A DNA stretch of 64,000 nt from Sphingobium amiense. Its GTDB lineage: Bacteria > Pseudomonadota > Alphaproteobacteria > Sphingomonadales > Sphingomonadaceae. Position numbers and translations under genes: made by a program. The stretch's first letter is position 1. Every line of letters starts with the position of its first letter. Below, piece after piece: positions 27,537 to 35,359 of the stretch. The stretch covers positions 1-64,000 of the forward strand of contig NZ_AP018664.1 in NCBI RefSeq assembly GCF_003967075.1, given 5' to 3'. The notes below the pieces were generated by a model that did not search any database, had not been told where the DNA came from, and saw only the letters and a program-made list of their open reading frames with translations.

Positions 27537-28538
27537 GTGAGCACAGACGGCACCATCTCCATCCGCATCAACGGCGAACATCGCCGGGTCCGCGACGGTC
27601 TCACGCTGGCGGAACTGGCCAGTGAGCTGGGCTTCGTGCCCGAAAAGGTGGCGGTCGAACGCAATCTGGAAGTGGTGCCGCGCTCGACGCTGGGCGCTGT
27701 GAAGGTCGAGGATGGCGACGAATTGGAGATCGTGCATTTCGTCGGCGGCGGCGACGTTTCCCCCGTCGATGGCGATGGCTGGACCGTGGCGGGCAGGACT
27801 TTCCGTTCGCGCCTGATCGTGGGGACCGGCAAATATAAGAGCTTCGAACAGAATGCCGCCGCGCTGGCGGCGTCGGGCGCGGAAATCGTGACCGTCGCGG
27901 TGCGCCGTGTGAATGTCAGCGATCCGAACGCGCCCATGCTGACCGATTATATCGACCCGAAGAAGATTACCTATCTGCCCAACACCGCCGGCTGCTTTAC
28001 CGGCGAGGAGGCGATCCGCACGTTGCGGCTGGCGCGCGAGGCGGGCGGCTGGGATCTCGTCAAGCTGGAGGTGCTGGGGGAGGCGCGGACGCTCTATCCC
28101 GACATGGTCGAGACGCTGCGCGCGACCGAGATCCTCGCTAAGGAAGGCTTCAAGCCGATGGTCTATTGCGTCGACGATCCCATCGCGGCCAAGCGTCTGG
28201 AGGATGCGGGCGCGGTGGCGATCATGCCGCTGGGCGCGCCGATCGGGTCGGGCCTGGGTATCCAGAACCGCGTGACGATCCGCCTGATCGTCGAGGGAAC
28301 GAAGCTGCCCGTGCTGGTCGATGCGGGCGTCGGCACGGCGTCGGAAGCGGCGCAGGCGATGGAACTGGGCTGCACCGGCGTACTCATGAACACCGCCATT
28401 GCCGAAGCGAAAGACCCGGTGCTGATGGCCGCGGCGATGAAGGCGGGCGTGGAAGCAGGGCGCATGGCCTACCGTGCCGGGCGCATGGGCAGGCGCATGT
28501 ATGCCGACCCGTCCAGCCCGCTTGCCGGGCTGATCTAG
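27537..28538 (+). CDS. thiG: fused ThiS-ThiG: sulfur carrier / thiazole synthase
   Basis: ThiG joins deoxyxylulose 5-phosphate, dehydroglycine and ThiS-thiocarboxylate sulfur into the thiamin thiazole phosphate. Here a ThiS-like domain (about 1-68, [26 protein letters not shown] ... [15 protein letters not shown]) is fused in frame to a complete ThiG (about 77-333). ThiG has [14 protein letters not shown], the Schiff-base-region segment [15 protein letters not shown], and [21 protein letters not shown]. The ThiS Gly-Gly end is therefore internal. The start is the GTG at 27537; earlier in-frame ATGs lie in the aroQ intergenic region. No TPP riboswitch was recognised upstream. Confidence 0.9.
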   Translation: MSTDGTISIRINGEHRRVRDGLTLAELASELGFVPEKVAVERNLEVVPRSTLGAVKVEDGDELEIVHFVGGGDVSPVDGDGWTVAGRTFRSRLIVGTGKYKSFEQNAAALAASGAEIVTVAVRRVNVSDPNAPMLTDYIDPKKITYLPNTAGCFTGEEAIRTLRLAREAGGWDLVKLEVLGEARTLYPDMVETLRATEILAKEGFKPMVYCVDDPIAAKRLEDAGAVAIMPLGAPIGSGLGIQNRVTIRLIVEGTKLPVLVDAGVGTASEAAQAMELGCTGVLMNTAIAEAKDPVLMAAAMKAGVEAGRMAYRAGRMGRRMYADPSSPLAGLI

Positions 28539-28604
28539 CGGCGGCGGTCCCACCTCGGGGCGCGGATCGTTGCGCGGCATCGTTTATCCACTAAAGTCGC
28601 GCCG

Positions 28605-29687
28605 ATGCAGACCCGGCTGGTTGAATATTTTCTGGCGCTCCATCGCGAAGGCCATTTCGCGCGGGCGGCGGCGACATGTCATGTGTCGCAGCCCAGCCTT
28701 TCGGCTGGCATCGCCTCTCTGGAGGAGCAGCTCGGCAAAAGGCTGATCCGGCGGGACCGCAAGTTCATCGGGCTGACGGCCGAGGGGGAGGCGATCCTGC
28801 CATGGGCGCGCCAGCTCGTCGCGACCGCCGAAGCCATGGAGCAGGCCGCCGATCTGGCGCGGGGGCCGCTCAGGGGCGAGATGCGGCTGGGCTGCATCCC
28901 CGCCGCCATGCCGGTCGTCGGCAGCCTCGCGCAAGCGCTGCTGCGCCGCCACCGGGGGCTTCATCTGTCGGTGCAGGCGCTGTCATCCCGGCAGATCGAG
29001 CGCGCACTCGCGGCCTTCGAACTCGATGCCGGGATCACCTATCTCGACTTCGAGCCTCCGGCTCACGCCCTCACTGTCCCCCTTTATGCAGAGCGGTCGA
29101 TGCTGATCAGCGCGGCGGCCGGCGTCGCGATCCCCGAACCGCTGGGCTGGGAGGATCTGGCCAGCCTGCCGCTCTGCCTGCTCCACCAGGGTATGCAGAA
29201 CCGCCGCATTCTCGACGCCCGGCTGGCGGAGCGCGGCCTTGCGCTTCAGCCCAGAGTCACGGCGGACAGCTATGTCGCCCTGCTGGGGCTGGTTCAGCAT
29301 GGCGGGCTTTGCTCCATCATCCCGGACAGCCATGCGAACCTGCTCGATGGCGTGTCGTGGGTCAGAACCCGCATGCTGCCGGTGCTGACCGACCGGGTGC
29401 GGGTGGGTGTGATCGTCGCGGACAATGCGCCGCTCGGACGAATGGCGCAGGCCGTGCTGACGACCGCTAAGGAGCTGGAGTTGCCTCCCGCTTTCCACCG
29501 CCCGTATATGTTTTATCTGGATCTCCAGATAAGACATATTCTTTGCAGTCGAGATTTATGTCGAGCGGTTCGCGCGCAGGCGCGGATTTACGGGATGAAG
29601 ACATCGGTTTTACTCCAGATAATTAAGGTGACTGGATGCCAGGCGCGCTACGGCCCCGGGGCGATGCTCGTTTTCGAACGTCGTTGA
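28605..29687 (+). CDS. LysR-type regulator, 3' end altered by RIT insertion
   Basis: OxyR/FdsR-like LysR regulator (360 codons as it stands). The N-terminal winged HTH is GHFARAAATCHVSQPSLSAGIASLEEQLGKRL. A substrate-binding domain follows up to about residue 300 (...VLTTAKELELPPAF). LysR proteins normally end near 300. Here the frame continues through the flanking repeat, the whole left arm of the RIT element and the 3' end of ritC on the opposite strand, adding about 55 unrelated residues. Its closeness to fdsGBAD suggests that it regulates formate dehydrogenase, as FdsR-type regulators do elsewhere (inference). Confidence 0.8.
   Translation: MQTRLVEYFLALHREGHFARAAATCHVSQPSLSAGIASLEEQLGKRLIRRDRKFIGLTAEGEAILPWARQLVATAEAMEQAADLARGPLRGEMRLGCIPAAMPVVGSLAQALLRRHRGLHLSVQALSSRQIERALAAFELDAGITYLDFEPPAHALTVPLYAERSMLISAAAGVAIPEPLGWEDLASLPLCLLHQGMQNRRILDARLAERGLALQPRVTADSYVALLGLVQHGGLCSIIPDSHANLLDGVSWVRTRMLPVLTDRVRVGVIVADNAPLGRMAQAVLTTAKELELPPAFHRPYMFYLDLQIRHILCSRDLCRAVRAQARIYGMKTSVLLQIIKVTGCQARYGPGAMLVFERR
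29508..29537. promoter_or_regulatory. inverted repeat beside the RIT left end
   Basis: ATGTTTTATCTGG and CCAGATAAGACAT are complementary except for one position, with spacer ATCT. The repeat lies just outside the RIT left arm at the end of the LysR frame. With the half-site at 33239-33263 it makes a series of TTATC...GATAA palindromes, the type of site LysR regulators bind. I read it as part of the fds control region; it could instead be a transcription terminator. Confidence 0.5.
29539..29630 (+). repeat. RIT left terminal inverted repeat (92 bp)
   Basis: Runs from TTCTTTGCAGTCGAGATTTA to CCAGATAATTAAGGTG and matches the reverse complement of 33147-33238 with two mismatches by eye (G/A near 29573 and near 29606). 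It contains the direct repeat GTCGAG...GTCGAG, a candidate recombinase core. Its inner 8 bases hold the ritC stop codon. Confidence 0.92.
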
Positions 29688-30666
29688 GCATCATGATCAG
29701 CGGATCCGCTGGCGGCCTGAAGCGGCCTGGCTTGACCAATGGCGACCCATGCGCAGCGAGGATTTGCAGCTTTTCCTCGGGGTCGGCCCGCAGATAGGCT
29801 TCCGTGCTCTGGATACTGGCATGCCCAAGCCAGAGCGCCACTTTGCGGATGTCGCCGGTCGCAGCGAGCGTGTGCATCGCGCAGGAATGCCGGAGCACGT
29901 GGGGCGTGACCCGCTTGCGCAGCAGCGACGGCTGCTTCTTCGCCGCCGTGGCTACATGCTTGGCGAGCCTGAACGCAAATCCGTCGCGCGTCATCGGCTC
30001 GCCATGAGCGTTCAGAAATATCTCCATCGCCTGACATTGCGGGCGAACAGCAAGCCAGGCCCGAAGACTTGCCTGTGTCTCGCGCCAGAGAGGGAGGATG
30101 CGTTCGCGCCGCCCCTTGCCAATGATGTGGACCGTTGCGAGCGAGCGTTCCGGAAAGTCCTGCATCTGTAGCGACAACAACTCGGCGACCCGCAGACCGC
30201 CAGCGTAGGCGAGGTGCAACATGGCGCGATCCCGGGTGCCCAGGCGAGACTGAGGATCGGGTGCATCGAGCAGCGCGGTGATCTCGTCCCGCGTCAGATA
30301 GTCGATCAGGGTCGTGTCGGTCCGCTTTGTCGGCACGGCACGTACACGCAGCGCGAGATCGAGGCAGGCTGGGACGCGATACTCGACGTAACGGAAGAAC
30401 GCCCGGATCGCCGCAAGCCTGGCATTGCGGGTTCTGGGACTGTTCTTCCTTGCCTCCTCCGAATGGTCGAGAAACGCCATGATCAGCGCGGGATCGAAAT
30501 CCTCAATCGTCAAGTCGGTGGGGCGCCGCTTCAGGTGGTTGGCTGCGAACCGGACCAGAAGCGCGAAGCAGTTCGCGTAGGTCGTCACCGTATGTGGGCT
30601 GACGTTGCGTTCGCGAGGCAGATGTTCGCGCAGGAACGCAGCGAGATGGGTGGCGAGCGCGGTCAT
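29623..30666 (-). CDS. RIT tyrosine recombinase C
   Basis: Third gene of the trio, 347 residues, with a phage-integrase fold. It has a SAM-like core-binding domain (about 5-100). The catalytic domain carries Arg I in AGGLRVAELLSL, the HxxR box PHVLRHSCAMHTLAATGD, the second His in LWLGHASIQST and the nucleophile Tyr in EAYLRAD. All five key positions are intact. Its start overlaps the ritB stop (ATGA) and its TAA lies inside the left terminal repeat. Confidence 0.9.
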   Translation of the reverse strand: MTALATHLAAFLREHLPRERNVSPHTVTTYANCFALLVRFAANHLKRRPTDLTIEDFDPALIMAFLDHSEEARKNSPRTRNARLAAIRAFFRYVEYRVPACLDLALRVRAVPTKRTDTTLIDYLTRDEITALLDAPDPQSRLGTRDRAMLHLAYAGGLRVAELLSLQMQDFPERSLATVHIIGKGRRERILPLWRETQASLRAWLAVRPQCQAMEIFLNAHGEPMTRDGFAFRLAKHVATAAKKQPSLLRKRVTPHVLRHSCAMHTLAATGDIRKVALWLGHASIQSTEAYLRADPEEKLQILAAHGSPLVKPGRFRPPADPLIMMLNDVRKRASPRGRSAPGIQSP

Positions 30667-31577
30667 GCTGCGTCTCCTCGGAAAAGCTGCTCACCTGCTG
30701 CGGCGATGTCACGAAGGAGGACCGGTGTTGCTTCGAGATACCAGTATGTGTTGGCTACATCCGTATGGCCAAGATAGGTGCTGAGCGCTGCTAAGTGATG
30801 CCGGATCGCCTCCCGATCGTGCTGGCAGGACTCCAGCGACCGAACGGCGAAGGTGTGCCTCAGGTCGTGGACGCGAATGCCCTTGGTTCCGGTCGGACCG
30901 CGGAAACCCAGCTTACGAGCCAATCTGACGAAGACGATGTGAACGACCGTCTGGTGTGGCGCCCGGCCTCTCGTGGTGACGAACAGATCATCGCCGCGGG
31001 CGTTCAGCCTTCTGCGAATGCTGAGATACGTATCGAGCGCCTCTCGCGTTGATGGCTGGATCGGCAGGAGGCGTTGCTTGCCGAATTTGCCGTTCCGGAT
31101 AACGAGGCCGTCGTCGACCACATCATTACACTGGAGTGCGAGCGCCTCGGATATCCGCAGGCCGGTCGTCGCCAGCAGGCCGAACAGGTAGTGGTAAGTA
31201 TGCGGGCTGATCTTGCCTTTGGGCGGAAGATCAAGGGCGGCCTGCATGATCGCTCTGAGTTGTTCGGGCTCGATGATATGTGGTGTCGGGCGGCGTCGCT
31301 TCCCTCTTCCGAAGACGCCTGCTGGCGGCACCTGATGCTGCTGATCCTCGGCATGGGCATAGAGGCAGAAGCGGCGGAGGTGGTCGAACCTGTCCCGGGC
31401 CACGTTCTGGGAACTGGCCGATCGGCACCAATCGTAGATCCGCTCGACTTTGATGTGCCGATCGCCGAGGTCGTTGGCATAGCTGGCAAAGAGACGGAGC
31501 CACCGTTCCTGCGCGTCAAACTTGCGGCCGAAACTGCGATGTAACGCGACATAGCGTTCGATCTGAGCGTTCATCAT
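30663..31577 (-). CDS. RIT tyrosine recombinase B
   Basis: Middle gene of the trio; 304 residues from the ATG at 31577, which overlaps the ritA stop as ATGA. It has an N-terminal SAM-like domain. Catalytic motifs are TTGLRISEALAL (Arg I), IRVHDLRHTFAVRSL (HxxR), YLGHTDVANT and the Tyr in YWYLEA. All are intact. Partners A and C are needed in known RIT elements (family knowledge). Confidence 0.9.
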   Translation of the reverse strand: MMNAQIERYVALHRSFGRKFDAQERWLRLFASYANDLGDRHIKVERIYDWCRSASSQNVARDRFDHLRRFCLYAHAEDQQHQVPPAGVFGRGKRRRPTPHIIEPEQLRAIMQAALDLPPKGKISPHTYHYLFGLLATTGLRISEALALQCNDVVDDGLVIRNGKFGKQRLLPIQPSTREALDTYLSIRRRLNARGDDLFVTTRGRAPHQTVVHIVFVRLARKLGFRGPTGTKGIRVHDLRHTFAVRSLESCQHDREAIRHHLAALSTYLGHTDVANTYWYLEATPVLLRDIAAAGEQLFRGDAA

Positions 31578-33118
31578 GCCGCGTCTCCCGGCCAATCCTG
31601 AGCGACCTTGAGCAGCATCGGGACGTCGACCTTGGCGTAGATGGCGGTGGTCGCCGGGGAACGGTGGCGCAGGATCGTGCCGACCGATTCAAGGCCGGCG
31701 CCGGCGCGCAGCATCCGTGTTGCCAGAGAATGCCGGAAGGCATGGGCACCCGTCGGCACGCCCTCGATGGCGCCCCGATGGAATACACGCGCTACGATGC
31801 CTGCGATCTCGGCCGACGAGTTGAACGGCCGGAATGGAGGTTGCACCCGAACGAACAACCGCTCCTCGTCTATCGGTGGGCGGGCCCGCTCGATATAGTC
31901 GAGGATCGCATCCCCTACATCCTGGGGCAGCGGCAGGCGATCGGGCCGCCTGCTCTTGCCGCATACCCTCAGACATCCTTCGTTCCAGTCGATATCCGCT
32001 AGACGGAGCTGCCAAATGTCACCGGCTCGCAGGCCGAGCCTGGCAAGTAGAAGGATGATGGCCTTGTCACGAATCTCGACCGCAGTATCGGTTTTGCAGG
32101 ACGCAATGATCCCCTCGACCGTCGCCTCGTCCATATAGCGTGGCAGGGTGCCGAGCCGATAGCGCCTGATGGGCGGAAAGGCATGTTGCAACGCCGCGTC
32201 ACACTCCCCGCGTGAGACAAGAAAGCGCACATAGCTCCGTATGATGCCGGCGACGGTCGGTGCAGAACCGGGCACCTCGGTGATGCGGTGGCTAACGATT
32301 CTTCTGATGGTAGCCGCGTCCAGATCCGATGGCGGACCGAGCAACAAATACCAGCGCTTCACTTCGTCGCTGTAACGACGGATCGTCGCAGCCGAACTGC
32401 CGCAATGGGCCTTCAGCCAAGCCTTATAGGCTGTCAGATCCTCGTCTTCATACGGTTGGCTCTCTGCCTGCGGAAGTATCTGCCGGTCGCGCAAAAATCC
32501 AAGGAAGCGCCGCGCGCCCTTACTGCGGCGTAACGGACCGTGATGGCCGATCAGCGTTCCGCGCTTGCGGTAAACCGGGCAACGACAGCTGTGGCCAGCA
32601 TACAAGGCAACATGCTTATCAGTGACATCCTGCCAGCGCAGGCGAGAAACGCGCATCCACGCGGCAAAGTGCGCTGCCTCCGAACGGTAGCTCTTGATGC
32701 TCGCCGCGCTGTAATGCTCCTGCACGAGGAATGTCGCGTAATCCGCCAACGCCGTGTCCAGATGATCGATATCATCGGGCACGGCGACCATACCCCGGTC
32801 CTCCAGGAAGCGAACAAACCGCCGAACCTTGCTGGTGAACTTCGGACGGTTGGGCTCATGGCGGGAAAAACCCCGACAGCGACACCGATGCTTCTCGAAG
32901 CGGCGGACGACAGCGTCATCAACAATCGAGACCGCGATGCCCTGCTGATCGATCCAGTACAGGAAATGGCGAGCGGCCGTTTTGTAAAGCCCCGCTGCAA
33001 CTGCCGCAGTCCCCAGAAGAGAAGAGTGGAAGGCGGTGGATAGAGTATCTGGGGTGGGAGTGTCTCCCGTCCAGGGCTTGGGCCGTCCGTATGAAACGAC
33101 CGTTTTTGGCGACGTCAT
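31574..33118 (-). CDS. RIT tyrosine recombinase A (long form)
   Basis: First and longest gene of the trio, 514 residues. The extended N-terminal half contains two Cys-Arg-Cys motifs (HRCRCRGFSRHE at about 77 and HSCRCPVYRKRG at about 182) that could bind a metal. The C-terminal integrase domain has LARLGLRAGDIWQL (Arg I), GAHAFRHSLATRML (HxxR), ILRHRSPATT (LRH in place of the usual LGH) and the Tyr in IYAKVD. It starts 29 bases inside the right terminal repeat. Confidence 0.9.
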   Translation of the reverse strand: MTSPKTVVSYGRPKPWTGDTPTPDTLSTAFHSSLLGTAAVAAGLYKTAARHFLYWIDQQGIAVSIVDDAVVRRFEKHRCRCRGFSRHEPNRPKFTSKVRRFVRFLEDRGMVAVPDDIDHLDTALADYATFLVQEHYSAASIKSYRSEAAHFAAWMRVSRLRWQDVTDKHVALYAGHSCRCPVYRKRGTLIGHHGPLRRSKGARRFLGFLRDRQILPQAESQPYEDEDLTAYKAWLKAHCGSSAATIRRYSDEVKRWYLLLGPPSDLDAATIRRIVSHRITEVPGSAPTVAGIIRSYVRFLVSRGECDAALQHAFPPIRRYRLGTLPRYMDEATVEGIIASCKTDTAVEIRDKAIILLLARLGLRAGDIWQLRLADIDWNEGCLRVCGKSRRPDRLPLPQDVGDAILDYIERARPPIDEERLFVRVQPPFRPFNSSAEIAGIVARVFHRGAIEGVPTGAHAFRHSLATRMLRAGAGLESVGTILRHRSPATTAIYAKVDVPMLLKVAQDWPGDAA

Positions 33119-33146
33119 AGATCCTCCAGCTTGTTGGGGCTGGGGG

Positions 33147-33238
33147 CACCTTAATTATCTGGAGTAAAATCGATGTCTTCATCCCGTAAATCCGCGCCTG
33201 CGTGCGAACCGCTCGACATAAATCTCGACTGCAAAGAA
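33147..33238 (-). repeat. RIT right terminal inverted repeat (92 bp)
   Basis: Reverse complement of 29539-29630 with two mismatches by eye. It begins CACCTTAATTATCTGG and ends CTCGACTGCAAAGAA, and is followed at once by the ATA triplet. Confidence 0.92.
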
Positions 33239-33263
33239 ATAGTCTTATCCTATCTATCATAAG
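33239..33263. promoter_or_regulatory. right half of the split palindromic operator upstream of fdsG
   Basis: ATA-GTCTTATC, then CTTATCCTATCTATCATAAG. The first part completes the palindrome GATAAGAC-ATA-GTCTTATC with the left flank. The second part is itself an inverted repeat, CTTAT-N10-ATAAG, with OxyR-like ATAG-N7-CTAT spacing. Together with 29508-29538 it looks like a LysR-family binding array in front of fdsG, interrupted by the RIT element. Confidence 0.5.
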
Positions 33264-33332
33264 GGAGAACGATTTGACGCTTTTGCGTCCGCGCCGCACT
33301 ATCCCGCGACAGGATTGCTGGACGCTGGACGT

Positions 33333-33785
33333 ATGGAAGACTTTATTTCAGACTGGGTCGCGCGACATGGTGCGGACCGGGACAGGCTGCTGCCTCTGCT
33401 CCATGCCATTCAGGAAGAGGCCGGCCATATCGACCCGTCGCTTGTCCCTGTGCTCGCCGAGGCGCTGAACCTGTCCCGCGCCGATATTCACGGCGTCATC
33501 ACCTTCTATCATGATTTCCGTCATGAGCCGCCAGCGCGTCATGTCGTGAAGCTGTGCCGCGCCGAAAGCTGTCAGGCGCGTGGCGGCGCTGCGGTCGAGG
33601 AAGCGGCGACGCGGCTTCTGGGCGTGCCGATGGGCGAAAAACGGGGCGACGGCAGGGTCAGCATAGAGCCTGTATATTGCCTTGGGTTATGCGCTATCGG
33701 CCCCAACGCCCTGATCGACGGGCGACCGGTGGCGCGAATCGATACCCGGATGATCGAGCAGTTGGCGGTCGAGGTGAACGCGTGA
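33333..33785 (+). CDS. fdsG: NAD-dependent formate dehydrogenase, gamma subunit (NuoE-like)
   Basis: [2Fe-2S] thioredoxin-like subunit of the cytoplasmic FdsGBA(D) formate dehydrogenase; passes electrons between FdsB and FdsA clusters. From the ATG at 33333 it is 150 residues. The four cluster cysteines lie in LCRAESCQARGG (two) and PVYCLGLCAIGPN (two). ADIHGVITFYHDFR is the NuoE-family core. A TTG six codons upstream is possible. Its stop overlaps fdsB as GTGA. The RIT element ends 95 bases upstream, in its presumed promoter. Confidence 0.94.
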   Translation: MEDFISDWVARHGADRDRLLPLLHAIQEEAGHIDPSLVPVLAEALNLSRADIHGVITFYHDFRHEPPARHVVKLCRAESCQARGGAAVEEAATRLLGVPMGEKRGDGRVSIEPVYCLGLCAIGPNALIDGRPVARIDTRMIEQLAVEVNA

Positions 33786-35359
33786 GGATCTACATCAGCC
33801 GCGACATGGCTTCCGTGGCGCTGGGCGCGGACGATGTTGCGCGCGCATTTGAGGAGGCTGGCTGCGACGTGGTGCGCACCGGCTCCCGCGGGCTCTTTTC
33901 CATCGAACCGCTGGTCGAGGTGGAGCAGGATGGCGCGCGCATCGGCTATGGTCCGGTCGGGCCACAGGATGTCGCGGCGGTGCTGGACGGCAGCCACGCG
34001 GCCCGGCTGGGACGCGTGGATGACCTCCCCTTCTTCGCCTCGCAGCAGCGGTTCACTTTTGCCCGCTGCGGGCTGACCGATCCGGTCAGTCTGGACGATT
34101 ATCAGGCCCATGGCGGCTGGAAGGGGCTGGAGCGCGCCCGGTCGCTGCCATCGGCGGAAGTCGTGGAGATCGTCACCGCGTCTGGCCTGCGCGGACGGGG
34201 CGGCGCGGGCTTTCCGACCGGCATCAAATGGAAGACGGTGCTGGATGCTCGCTCCGCCGACAAATTCATCGTCTGCAACGCCGACGAAGGCGACAGCGGC
34301 ACCTTTGCCGATCGCATGCTGATGGAGGGCGACCCCTATTGCCTGATCGAGGGGATGGCGATTGCCGCCCATGCGGTCGGGGCGGGGCATGGCTATATCT
34401 ACGTCCGCTCCGAATATCCGTTTGCCATCCGCACGATGCGCGCTGCCATCGAAGCGTCGGCGCATCTCGTTGCGCCCTTCACGCTCGAAGTGCGCGAGGG
34501 TGCGGGCGCTTATGTCTGCGGCGAGGAAACGGCGTTGCTCGATTCGATCGAGGGCAAGCGCGGACAGGTGCGCGCGAAGCCGCCGCTGCCCGCCTTGCAG
34601 GGGCTGTTCGGCAAGCCCACCGTCATCAACAATGTGCTGAGCCTCGCCGCCGTGCCCTTCATCCTTGCGGAGGGCGCGGAAGCCTATGCATCGGTTGGTT
34701 TCGGACGGTCCCGCGGCACCATGCCGGTGCAACTGGCGGGCAACGTCAGACATGGCGGCCTTTACGAAGTCGGGTTCGGCATCACGCTGGGCGAACTGGT
34801 GAACGATGTGGGCGGCGGCACCGCCAGCGGGCGGGCGGTGCGCGCCGTTCAGGTCGGCGGTCCGCTCGGCGCATACTTCCCGCCCAGCATGTTCCATCTG
34901 CCGTTCGATTATGAGAGTTTCGCGCAGGCGGGCGGTCTGATCGGCCATGCCGGTATCACGGTGTTCGACGACAGCGTCGACATGGCGCATATGGCGCGCT
35001 TCGCACTGAAATTCTGCGCGGCGGAAAGCTGCGGCAAATGCACGCCCTGCCGGATCGGATCGACCCGCGGCGTCGAGATCATGGACCATATCATCGCGGC
35101 GCGCGGCGGCGCACCTGCATCCCGCACCCGGCAAGAGGATACGGGCTATCTCGGCAAGGCGCTCTATTCCCGCGCGCCCGACCGGATCGACGTGTCCGTC
35201 GATGCGCAGGTCGGGCTGCTGCGCGACCTGTCCGATGTGATGAAACATGGCTCGCTGTGCGCGCTGGGCGGCTTTACGCCCTATCCGGTTCTGAGCGCGC
35301 TCGACTATTTTCCAGAGGATTTCGGGGCGTCTTCGCCCGTGACGGAGGCCGCAGAATGA
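33782..35359 (+). CDS. fdsB: NAD-dependent formate dehydrogenase, beta subunit (NuoF-like)
   Basis: Binds NAD+ and FMN and carries a [4Fe-4S] cluster; the diaphorase part of the formate dehydrogenase. From the GTG at 33782 (overlapping the fdsG stop) the product is 525 residues. It has an N-terminal thioredoxin-like extension, the NADH site ASGLRGRGGAGFPTGIKW (about 137), the FMN segment CNADEGDSGTFADR, and GAYVCGEETALLDSIEG. The cluster motif is AESCGKCTPCRIGSTRG (about 418), with the fourth Cys in HGSLCALGG. The stop overlaps fdsA as ATGA. Confidence 0.96.
   Translation: MRIYISRDMASVALGADDVARAFEEAGCDVVRTGSRGLFSIEPLVEVEQDGARIGYGPVGPQDVAAVLDGSHAARLGRVDDLPFFASQQRFTFARCGLTDPVSLDDYQAHGGWKGLERARSLPSAEVVEIVTASGLRGRGGAGFPTGIKWKTVLDARSADKFIVCNADEGDSGTFADRMLMEGDPYCLIEGMAIAAHAVGAGHGYIYVRSEYPFAIRTMRAAIEASAHLVAPFTLEVREGAGAYVCGEETALLDSIEGKRGQVRAKPPLPALQGLFGKPTVINNVLSLAAVPFILAEGAEAYASVGFGRSRGTMPVQLAGNVRHGGLYEVGFGITLGELVNDVGGGTASGRAVRAVQVGGPLGAYFPPSMFHLPFDYESFAQAGGLIGHAGITVFDDSVDMAHMARFALKFCAAESCGKCTPCRIGSTRGVEIMDHIIAARGGAPASRTRQEDTGYLGKALYSRAPDRIDVSVDAQVGLLRDLSDVMKHGSLCALGGFTPYPVLSALDYFPEDFGASSPVTEAAE

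Larger units (their letters stand above)
29539..33238. mobile_element. RIT element (recombinases in trio), 3.7 kb
   Basis: Three adjacent tyrosine recombinase genes on one strand, each overlapping the next by ATGA, fill the space between two 92-base terminal inverted repeats. This is the definition of a RIT element. The element is flanked by the direct triplet ATA (29536-29538 and 33239-33241). Removing it rejoins GATAAGAC-ATA-GTCTTATC, a perfect palindrome. All three recombinases keep catalytic residues and the repeats are almost identical, so the insertion looks recent and possibly active. It carries no cargo gene. Confidence 0.92.

Noticed and set aside
29539..33238. Tn554-type transposon as the identity of the three-recombinase element
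   Set aside because: Tn554 has two tyrosine recombinases plus a small unrelated TnpC and lacks long terminal inverted repeats. Here all three are tyrosine recombinases with 92-bp inverted ends, which fits RIT.
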